Shown here: piece by piece, positions 57,169 to 64,000 of the stretch
How the letters are laid out: each line of letters begins with the position of its first letter
How positions within the stretch are numbered: position 1 is the stretch's first letter
Assembly (NCBI RefSeq): GCF_023701695.1
Contig: NZ_JAJOZC010000001.1
Location: 62,001 to 126,000 of the forward strand
Length of the DNA stretch: 64,000 bases
DNA from: Streptomyces sp. RKAG290
GTDB lineage: Bacteria > Actinomycetota > Actinomycetes > Streptomycetales > Streptomycetaceae
Direction of reading: 5' to 3'
Program-made: the position numbers and the translations under genes
Notes under the pieces: generated by a model
The model's input: only the letters and a program-made list of their open reading frames with translations
Databases searched by the model: none
Told to the model about the DNA's origin: nothing

Positions 57169-57181
57169 AGCGGTCATCACG

Positions 57182-58201
57182 TCACCGGTTCCCGCCGATG
57201 GTCTCCCGTGCGGCACGCAGGGATTCCTTCAGCGACCCCATGGTGGCGAGGACGGCGGTGGGCTCGTAGCCGCAGTGCGCCATGCAGTTGGCGCAGCGCG
57301 GGTCCTTGCCGCGGCCGTACTTGTCCCAGTCGGTCTCCTCGACGAGTTCCCGGTACGTCGGCACGTACCCGTCGCTCATCAGGTAGCAGGGCCGCTGCCA
57401 GCCGAAGAGCGAGTAGTTGGGAATGGCCCACGCCGTGCACGGGAAGTCGGCCTTGCCCTCCAGGAAGTCCAGGAAGAGCGGCGAGTGGTTCAGGCGCCAC
57501 TTGGCCCGGTTGCCGCCCGCGAAGGACTTCTTGAAGAGCTCGCGGGTCTGCTCGACCCCCAGGAAGTGCTCCTGGTCGGGTGCCTTCTCGTACGCGTAGG
57601 CGGGCGAGATCATCATCTCGTCGACCTTCAGATCGTCATTGAGGTAGTTGAGGACCTCGATGACGGTCTGCGGGGTGTCGGTGTTGAAGAAGGTGGAGTT
57701 CGTGGTGACCCGGAAACCGCGGCGCTTGGCCTCCTTCATCGCGGCCACCGCTTCGTCGAAAACCCCTTCCTTGGCGACCGATTCGTCGTGCCGCTCGCGC
57801 AGCCCGTCGATGTGCACGGCGAAGGCGAAGTACGGCGAAGGCGTGAACTTCTCGATCTTCTTCCGCAGCAGCATCGCATTGGTGCAGAGAAAGACGTACT
57901 TCCTCTTTGCCACCAGCTGACGGACGATTTCGTCGATCTGCGGGTGCATCAGAGGCTCGCCCCCCGCGATGGAAACCATCGGGGCGCCCGATTCGAGCAC
58001 CGCGCCGACGGCCTGGGCCACCGGCATGCGCTGCTTGAGAACTCCGGCCGGATGCTGGATCTTCCCGCAGCCCTCGCAGGCGAGATTGCACGCGAACAAG
58101 GGCTCCAGCTCGACAATCAGCGGGAACTTCTCCCGCTTGCGGAGCTTCTGTTCAATGAGGTACGTCGCAACCTTGATGGACTGACGGAGCGGCATGGCCA
58201 T
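57182..58201 (-). CDS. hpnH: Radical SAM adenosyl-hopene transferase HpnH
   Basis: A 339-residue radical SAM protein. The cluster motif is 'FACNLACEGCGKIQ' (CxxxCxxC, about residue 40), followed by 'VSIAGGEPLMHPQIDE'. A C-terminal set of cysteines lies in 'CTAWAIPNY', 'RPCYLM' and 'CANCMAHCGYEPTA'. HpnH adds an adenosyl group to hopene, the first step in making C35 hopanoids. ATG 58201 lies 5 bp after hpnG. Confidence 0.95.
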   Translation of the reverse strand: MAMPLRQSIKVATYLIEQKLRKREKFPLIVELEPLFACNLACEGCGKIQHPAGVLKQRMPVAQAVGAVLESGAPMVSIAGGEPLMHPQIDEIVRQLVAKRKYVFLCTNAMLLRKKIEKFTPSPYFAFAVHIDGLRERHDESVAKEGVFDEAVAAMKEAKRRGFRVTTNSTFFNTDTPQTVIEVLNYLNDDLKVDEMMISPAYAYEKAPDQEHFLGVEQTRELFKKSFAGGNRAKWRLNHSPLFLDFLEGKADFPCTAWAIPNYSLFGWQRPCYLMSDGYVPTYRELVEETDWDKYGRGKDPRCANCMAHCGYEPTAVLATMGSLKESLRAARETIGGNR

Positions 58202-58206
58202 CTAGC

Positions 58207-58866
58207 TCACCTCCTGGGGAGCAGCAAAGATCGGTGCCATTCATAGAAAGCCGGTAGGACGGCACGAAGAACGCGGAATGCCGATATTCCACCGCGGACC
58301 GTGCCGATGCGGACGAGCTCATGCTCTGGAGCGTCCACGACCACCCGTACGGCCGCAACCGGGCGGGGCCCGGACCGCAGAGCGGTGCGCAGGGTCGCGG
58401 CGGACTCCATGTCCACCGCGATCGCCCCCGTGGCCCGCAGCTCGGCCCGCTCATGCCCGCGTACGACATGGTCGGAGCCGGTCAGCGGGCCGGTGTGGAC
58501 GGTGCGTCCCGGTACGGCCCTGGCCAGCGCGTCGGCGAGCAGGCCGGTGCCGGTACAGGCGGCCGCCTCCCCCGCCATCCGGGTCTCGTCGGCCACCACC
58601 AGGTCCCCGGGGTGCATGCCGGGCGTCAGTCCGGCACAGAACCCCGAGGCGATCACCGCGGCGCCGAGGGCCCGGCCCTCGCCGAGCGCCCGGGCCACCG
58701 CTGTTTCGGCCGCCTTGGGCCCCATGCCCGTACGGAGTACGGTCACCGGGCCCGAGGCGCTGTCCGTCCTGCTCCTGCCGGTGCGCAGGGCAAGCTGTTC
58801 GATGCCCAGCGCGCAGGCGATGAGCAGCGGGGCGGCGGGGCCGGCCGGCCCCGCGGGTTCGCCCAT
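58207..58866 (-). CDS. hpnG: HpnG nucleoside phosphorylase-like protein
   Basis: A 219-residue phosphorylase/nucleosidase-superfamily protein ('VLRTGMGPKAAETAVARALG', 'ASGFCAGLTPGMHPGDLVVA', 'AIAVDMESAATLRTAL'). In hopanoid operons HpnG removes adenine from adenosylhopane. The ATG at 58866 overlaps the shc stop (TGATG). It is not the general MTA/SAH nucleosidase given its locus. Confidence 0.9.
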   Translation of the reverse strand: MGEPAGPAGPAAPLLIACALGIEQLALRTGRSRTDSASGPVTVLRTGMGPKAAETAVARALGEGRALGAAVIASGFCAGLTPGMHPGDLVVADETRMAGEAAACTGTGLLADALARAVPGRTVHTGPLTGSDHVVRGHERAELRATGAIAVDMESAATLRTALRSGPRPVAAVRVVVDAPEHELVRIGTVRGGISAFRVLRAVLPAFYEWHRSLLLPRR

Positions 58867-60869
58867 CAGACCCCCTCACGGATGTCGGTGCGGCCGGCGA
58901 ACGGGTCGCCGTGCACGTACCGCCCGAGTGCCGTCAGGGGGAAGACCTGCCGGTAGAGGTGGTAGTTGATGGAGAAGTCCCAGGGGAAGCCGGTGCCGGT
59001 GAAGTACGGCTCGTCCCAGGAGCCGTCGGCCTGCTGGGTCTCGGCGAGCCAGGCGACACCGCGCGTGACGGCCACGGTGTCGCGTCTGCCCGCGGCAAGG
59101 AGTGCGAGCAGCGCCCAGGCGGTCTGGGACGCGGTCGAGGCTCCGTGGCCGATCCACTTCACCTCGCTGTACGAGCGCAGGTCCTCGCCCCAGCCTCCGT
59201 CGTCGTTCTGGACGGATTCCAGCCAGCCGACCGCGCGCCGGATGGAGGGATGCGCGGTGGGAAGTCCGGCGGCCACCAGAGCGGGGACCACCGACCCGGT
59301 GCCGTAGACGTAGTTGACGCCCCAGCGGCCGAACCAGCCTCCGGCGGCGTCCTGTTCGGCGAGCAGCCACTCGATTCCGCGCCGGGTGGCGGGGTTCCTG
59401 GAATGGCCTTCGATGGCGAGCATCTCCACCACGTGCCCGGTGACGTCGGCGGAGGGTGGGTCGATGACCTCGCCGAAGTCGCAGAAGGGCAGCCGGTTGG
59501 GGAACGCGCTGGTGTTGTCGGCGTCGAAGGCCCCCCAGGCGCCGTTGCGGGACTGCATGCCGACGTTCCAGCGCACCCCGCGCTCGATGGCGGCCTCGAT
59601 CCGTGCCGGATCCGGGTGCCGGACCCGGCGCAGCGCGAGGACCACCTCGGCGGTGTCGTCGATATCGGGGTAGTTGTCGTTATGGAATTCGAACGCCCAG
59701 CCTCCCGGGGCGAGTTGGGGCCTGCGTACCGACCAGTCGCCCGGCCGCACGATCTCCTCGCCGAGCATCCAGTCCGCCGCCTTCACCAGCGCCGGGTGGT
59801 CGGGGCTCAGCCCGGCGTCGGCGAGCGCGATGGTGGCGAGGCAGGTGTCCCAGACCGGGGACTGACAGGCCTCGATCATGCGGGCGCCGTCCTCGCGCCA
59901 GACCGTGAAGCGGTCCAGCGAGGCGAGTCCGGCCCGCATCACCGGGTGGTCGAGGTCGTAGCCGAGCAGATGCAGGGCGATGACGGAGTACACGGCGGGT
60001 GGCTGGATTCCGCCCCAGCAGCCGTCGTTCTCCTGGCGCTCGATGATCCAGCGGGCGGCGGCGTTCATTGCGAGCCGGCGCACTCTGCGCGGGGCGATCC
60101 GGTGATAGAGGTGCAGTGCCTTGTCGAGGCGCTGGAAGAGACCGTCCCAACTGGCCGCCGGGGCAATGCGCCTGGGCGGGTTCGGCTGGTCCGGGTCGGT
60201 GTGCAGCTCGTCCAGCGCGAAGGGGGCCGGCCGGACCGGCCGCTTCGCGGAGACGACCGTGAGCGGCACGATGGTCTGGCGGGCCCAGCAGCCGAAGTCG
60301 TAGATGTTGAGCGGGACCCATTTGGGGAAGAACATCAGTTCGGGCGGGAGCTCCGGGAGGTCGTCCCACTTCCACCAGCCGAAGAGGGCCAGCCAGATCC
60401 GGGTGAACACCCGGCTCGCCGCGATCCCGCCCTGCTCTCTGACCCAGCTCGCCGCGCGGGCCATGTGCGGCTCCTCCGGCCGGTCACCGGCCAGCCGCAG
60501 TGCCACGTACGCCTCGACGGTGGCGGAGAGGTCGCCCGGCCCGCCGTGGAAGGTGGCCCAGGTTCCGTCGCCCAGCTGCTCGCCGCGGATGAAGAGGCCG
60601 GCCGCCCGGACCGTGGCGGGGTCCTGGATTCCGAGGAACTGTCGGAGTAAGAGGTCCTCCGCGTCCATGGTGACGTTGGTGGCGAGGTCGCCCTTCCACC
60701 AGCCCTGCTCGTCCTGCCTGCCGAGGAGATGCTCCACCGAGCGTTCCGCGGCCCGCCGCGCGGCGGCCAGTACGTCGTCCGCGGCGATGGTTGATTCGGT
60801 TGTCGGTCTACTGGCCGAGGCTGCGCGGGGATCCACAGCCCCGGTGCTTCCGTCGGTCGTCGCTGTCAT
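58866..60869 (-). CDS. shc: Squalene-hopene cyclase
   Basis: A 667-residue terpene cyclase with the catalytic acid motif 'DIDDTA' near residue 401 and multiple QW repeats ('QNDDGGWGED', 'QDAAGGWFGRWG', 'QQADGSWDEP'). It folds squalene into hopene/hopanol at the membrane, the defining step of hopanoid synthesis. Codon 74 (60648-60650, minus strand) is TTA, the rare Leu codon read by the bldA tRNA, which suggests translation is limited to differentiating colonies. ATG 60869 is the start, 107 bp after the prenyl synthase gene. Confidence 0.95.
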   Translation of the reverse strand: MTATTDGSTGAVDPRAASASRPTTESTIAADDVLAAARRAAERSVEHLLGRQDEQGWWKGDLATNVTMDAEDLLLRQFLGIQDPATVRAAGLFIRGEQLGDGTWATFHGGPGDLSATVEAYVALRLAGDRPEEPHMARAASWVREQGGIAASRVFTRIWLALFGWWKWDDLPELPPELMFFPKWVPLNIYDFGCWARQTIVPLTVVSAKRPVRPAPFALDELHTDPDQPNPPRRIAPAASWDGLFQRLDKALHLYHRIAPRRVRRLAMNAAARWIIERQENDGCWGGIQPPAVYSVIALHLLGYDLDHPVMRAGLASLDRFTVWREDGARMIEACQSPVWDTCLATIALADAGLSPDHPALVKAADWMLGEEIVRPGDWSVRRPQLAPGGWAFEFHNDNYPDIDDTAEVVLALRRVRHPDPARIEAAIERGVRWNVGMQSRNGAWGAFDADNTSAFPNRLPFCDFGEVIDPPSADVTGHVVEMLAIEGHSRNPATRRGIEWLLAEQDAAGGWFGRWGVNYVYGTGSVVPALVAAGLPTAHPSIRRAVGWLESVQNDDGGWGEDLRSYSEVKWIGHGASTASQTAWALLALLAAGRRDTVAVTRGVAWLAETQQADGSWDEPYFTGTGFPWDFSINYHLYRQVFPLTALGRYVHGDPFAGRTDIREGV

Positions 60870-60976
60870 GGCTTCCCCTTCGTGCAGTTGGTCCTCTGCT
60901 GTGCTGGGGTCTCCGTCGGCCGGCGCCCATGGCGGGCACCGGCCGGCGACTGCGAGTCATATGGACCAGATGGTGA

Positions 60977-62080
60977 TCATCTCTTTCGTACGACGACGAA
61001 GTCCGCGAGCGCCGTGAGCTGCGCCCGCACGGTTTCGGGCATGTCGACACCGTGCAGCGCCTCGATGGCGACCGCATGCTGACGACGGGCCTCCTGGGCG
61101 GTCCATTCGCGACCGCCCGCCTCCTCGATGAGTGCCGCACGGGCGGCGAACTCCTCTTCGGAGAAGCTGTCGAAGTCGCTGCTCTTCGCGTCGGCGGCGA
61201 GCAGCTCGCCAAGACGCTCGGAGGCCGGTCCGCCCGCGGCGAGCGCGGCGACGACCGGCAGGGACTTCTTGCGCTGGCGCAGATCGCTCCAGGTCTGCTT
61301 GCCGGTGGACTCCGGGTCGCCCCAGATCCCGAGCAGGTCGTCGACCGCCTGGAAGGCGAGGCCGAGGTGGTAGCCGTACGCCTCCAGGACGTCGGCGGTG
61401 CGGTCGTCGGCGCCGCCGAGCACCGCGCCGATGGAGCAGGCGCAGGCGAGCAGGGCGCCCGTCTTGTTGCCCTCCATCTCCAGGCACTCCTCGACGGTGA
61501 CCCGCTCGCGGTGCTCGTAGGAGATGTCCTGGGCCTGCCCGTCGATGAGCTTGCGGGTGGCCGAGGTCAGCCGCCGGGCCGCGCGGCCCGCCTCGACCGT
61601 CCCGAGCTCCAGCAGGATCTCGTTGGCCAGCGCGAAGAGCGCGTCGCCGACCAGGATCGCCTGGGCGGGGCCGTGCACCTTCCACACGGTGTCGCGGTGG
61701 CGACGCTGCTCGTCGCCGTCCATCAGGTCGTCGTGCAGCAGCGAGAAGTTGTGCACGAGTTCGACGGCCACGGCGCCGGGGATGCCGGCCTGCGCGGCGG
61801 CGCCCGCCGCCTCGGCGGACAGCAGGGCGAGCGCCGGGCGCACGGCCTTTCCGCCGTCGCCGTCGGAGGGCCTGCCCTGGGCGTCGATCCAGCCGAAGTG
61901 GTAGGCGGCCACGGTGTCCATGGGCGGTGCGAGCCGGTCAACGGCGGCCCGGAGCACCGGCGCGGAAAGGGCCCGTCCGCGCTCCAGGAGCGCGGTGACG
62001 TCCGTGGTGTCCGCCATGGTGTCGGAAGCCGGATTCGCCGGGGTCACTGACTCTCCTCTTGTTCCGGTGATACTGCTCAT
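60977..62080 (-). CDS. Polyprenyl (farnesyl) diphosphate synthase
   Basis: A 367-residue trans-prenyl diphosphate synthase. The first Asp-rich motif is 'LLHDDLMDGDEQRR' (about 113), the second 'AFQAVDDLLGIWGD' (about 246). It condenses IPP with allylic diphosphates, in this operon most likely to FPP, the substrate of HpnC/HpnD. ATG 62080 overlaps the hpnE stop (ATGA). Chain length cannot be fixed from sequence alone, but the residues before the first motif ('ELVHNFSLL') fit a short-chain product. Confidence 0.92.
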   Translation of the reverse strand: MSSITGTRGESVTPANPASDTMADTTDVTALLERGRALSAPVLRAAVDRLAPPMDTVAAYHFGWIDAQGRPSDGDGGKAVRPALALLSAEAAGAAAQAGIPGAVAVELVHNFSLLHDDLMDGDEQRRHRDTVWKVHGPAQAILVGDALFALANEILLELGTVEAGRAARRLTSATRKLIDGQAQDISYEHRERVTVEECLEMEGNKTGALLACACSIGAVLGGADDRTADVLEAYGYHLGLAFQAVDDLLGIWGDPESTGKQTWSDLRQRKKSLPVVAALAAGGPASERLGELLAADAKSSDFDSFSEEEFAARAALIEEAGGREWTAQEARRQHAVAIEALHGVDMPETVRAQLTALADFVVVRKR

Positions 62081-63464
62081 GCCGCCTCCTGCAGCGGATG
62101 TTCATGGGAGCGGCCGAGCGCCAGGAGTGCGGCGTCCGCTGCGCCGGCACCGCTGCGGACGGCGCCCTCCATCGTGGCGGGCCAGCCGGTGGCGGTCCAT
62201 GCGCCGGCCAGGAAGAGGCCGGGTGCGCGGGTGCGCGTCCCGGGCCGCAGCCTGCCGACGCCGGGGGCGGGGGCGAAAGTCGCCGTGCGCTCCCGGGTGA
62301 CGAAGAAGTCCCTGATCCCGGCCCCGCGGGCGGCCGGGAGGAGCCGCTCCAGCTCGGGCAGGTAGCGCGCTCGCAGCTCGGCGACGGGGAGGTCGATCTC
62401 CTCGTCGGCGGCGGACTGGGAGAGCGCGAGGTACTGGCCGGGGCCGGTGAGCCCCGAGGCCTCGGTGCGGTCGAAGACCCACTGGACCGGCGAGCCGAGC
62501 GCGGCGAAGAACGGCCGCCGCAGCACCTTGCGGTCGTAGACCACGTGCACGTTGAGGATCGGTGAGTTGCCGATCTCCAGCAGCCGCTCCGGTGCGTCGA
62601 GCGCGCCCTCGGGCAGCAGGTCGTGCGTCTCGCGCTGCGGCACGGCCAGCACGACGGTGTCCGCCTCGATCTGTTCGGCGCCGGTGTCCACGCTCCAGCG
62701 TCCGCCGTCGGTACGGGTGATCGCTCCGGCCTTCGTGCGCAGTTGCGTGCGGACGCCCGCCGCGTCCAGAGCCTTGCGGCCGAGCGTGTCGTGCACGTCT
62801 CCGAGCGGCACGGCCGCCCAGCCGATGTCGGCGGCGCCGGGCTCGGACAGCAGGCCGGTCTTGAAGACCTTCGCGGCGAGCGCGAGCGAGGAGTTCGGTG
62901 CGGTGGCGTTGAGCGTGGCGACGCCGACCAGGTCCCAGAGTGCCTCGATGGTGCGCGGCGACTGGCCGTGCCGGGCGAGCCAGCTGCCGAAGTCGATGGC
63001 GTCCAGTGCCGGGTCGTCCGGGTCGAGCCTGCCGAGGGCCAGCGCGGCGCGCCCCACGCCCGCGCGCTCGGCGAGCGAGAGGTGGGGTAGCCGGCGAGCC
63101 CGGCGGCGAGATGGAACGGGACCGGCAGCGCGTTGCGGCGCAGCCGTCCGAGCCGGGGGCCGGCCGGCCGCCCGACGTCCAGGACGGGCACGTCCAAGCG
63201 GTTCTGCAGGGGGGCCAGACGGGTGCCGTCGACCCGGTCGAGGAACCAGCGGTAGGCGGTGCAGCAGCGCAGATAGACGTGCTGGCCGTTGTCGACCGTC
63301 AGCTCACCGCGCCGGAAGGAGAAGGCGAGGCCGCCGAGCCGGGGCCGTCCTTCGAGCAGGGTCACGTCAAGCCCGGCATCGGCGAGCCGCAGGGCCGACG
63401 TGATGCCGGCGAGCCCGCCGCCGATCACGACCGCCCGCGAGGGACGCGGGGCGTCGTCCGTCAT
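62077..63464 (-). CDS. hpnE: Hydroxysqualene dehydroxylase HpnE (frameshifted)
   Basis: The restored protein is about 462 residues and belongs to the FAD-dependent amine-oxidase-like family. The FAD loop is 'VVIGGGLAGITSALRLA', with 'TVDNGQHVYLRCCTAYRWFL' near the substrate site and the C-terminal FAD contact 'LAGAWTATGWPATMEGAVRS'. HpnE converts hydroxysqualene to squalene after HpnC/HpnD. The frame breaks at the G-run 63084-63087; one extra base gives 'AGYPHLSLAERAGVGRAAL'. ATG 63464 is the start, 119 bp after hpnD. Confidence 0.92.
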
Positions 63465-63583
63465 GCGTCCCCCTCTCTCCAGGTCTTTCCAGTCAGGGAC
63501 GCAGCGGTGCGGCCGGGGGTTGCCCGAAGCCCGCGCTGATCATCCATGCTGCTCATGGTGCGCGAGATGTCCGTCAGACGCAT

Positions 63584-64000
63584 TCAGACACGCCCCCTGG
63601 CCGTCCGGCGCGAAATGTAGCGGGCGTCGAGACCTGACAGGCCGCGGACCGCCACATACGCCTTCTCGTGGCCCGGCAGCGAGACCCGGCCGCGCAGCAC
63701 CGCCTCGGGATCGCGCTCGATCCGGTCCAGGAGCCTGCGGTAGATGCCGGCCATCGCCGCCACGCACGCACCGCTGCGCCGGTCCAGCATCGGCAGCAGC
63801 CGGTAGCCCTCGGCGAACAGGGCGCGGGCGCGCCTGACCTCGAAGTGGACCAGGCCCGCGAAGTCCGAGCCGGGCGGCGGGGTGGCCCGGTGGAAGCCCT
63901 CGGAGCAGCCGAACTTGGCGAGGTCGTCGGCGGGCAGGTAGGTCCGCCCGTTGGCCGCGTCCTCGCGGACGTCGCGCAGGATGTTGGTCAGCTGGAGCGC
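63584..64000 (-). CDS. hpnD: Presqualene diphosphate synthase HpnD, C-terminal part
   Basis: The visible 138 C-terminal residues belong to a squalene/phytoene synthase: 'ALQLTNILRDVREDAANGRT' is the second Asp-rich substrate-binding motif, followed by 'YLPADDLAKFG' and a terminal helix with 'AGIYRRLLDRIERDPEAVL'. HpnD couples two FPP molecules. The start lies beyond the window end. hpnE follows after 119 bp in the same direction. Confidence 0.9.
   Translation of the reverse strand, partial: ALQLTNILRDVREDAANGRTYLPADDLAKFGCSEGFHRATPPPGSDFAGLVHFEVRRARALFAEGYRLLPMLDRRSGACVAAMAGIYRRLLDRIERDPEAVLRGRVSLPGHEKAYVAVRGLSGLDARYISRRTARGRV

Overview
The window is high-GC actinobacterial chromosome and is almost certainly Streptomyces. 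The evidence is the strong G/C bias at third codon positions, Tat-type secreted hydrolases, an AfsR-type regulator, a cvnA-D conservon, a c-di-AMP riboswitch in front of a LysM/M23 cell-wall hydrolase, rare TTA codons, and a hopanoid operon whose layout I recall from Streptomyces coelicolor.

Layout. 1-2580: molybdate uptake (end of modA, then a fused modB-modC). 2597-7676: a decayed 5-kb integrated element between a 43-bp partial copy of tRNA-Pro(GGG) and the intact tRNA, carrying an M23 peptidase, an AfsR/SARP-like regulator and an integrase remnant. 7805-9460: split transketolase. 9590-13023: secreted PKD/CBM6 protein, an epimerase-like protein and a TetR regulator. 13114-28919: a carbohydrate locus. 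A leftward operon has two LplB/LplC-like permeases, a binding lipoprotein, an M1 peptidase and a beta-helix/discoidin protein. A rightward set has a 2-hydroxyacid dehydrogenase, a LacI repressor, an M60 glycoprotein peptidase, a PL8 polysaccharide lyase and a DUF2264 protein. Both arms have an upstream copy of the same LacI-type half site (GTAAGCGGTT), which suggests one regulon for uronic-acid glycans or proteoglycans. 28961-33046: conservon (GAF protein, cvnD, cvnC, cvnB, cvnA read leftward). 33355-42379: esterase, C39 peptidase, ArsR, methyltransferase/XRE-cupin divergent pair, MBL-fold hydrolase, PPOX protein, amino-acid dehydrogenase and TetR. 42427-49201: a DUF6745/small-protein pair facing the STM4015-4014-4013-4012-4011 operon, which combines an LRR-like protein, an ATP-grasp-like protein, an alkaline-phosphatase-fold protein and two radical SAM proteins. 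Its upstream promoter closely matches the RecA-independent (PafBC-type) DNA-damage promoter. 49334-52725: SGNH hydrolase, riboswitch-controlled LysM/M23 peptidase and a tyrosine phosphatase. 52747-64000: hopanoid operon (hpnD, hpnE, prenyl synthase, shc, hpnG, hpnH, dxs, hpnO) followed by an XRE-cupin regulator and a DUF6126 micro-protein.

Sequence quality. At least eighteen genes are each interrupted by one to three frameshifts. Those I could align are explained by one missing G or C in a run of three to five G/C bases. This uniform signature looks like homopolymer under-calling, not mass pseudogene formation. For such genes I give the full span from the true start to the true stop and mark the break.

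The two most promising systems are the STM4011-4015 operon with its damage-type promoter, and the LacI-linked M60/PL8/DUF2264 glycan locus.
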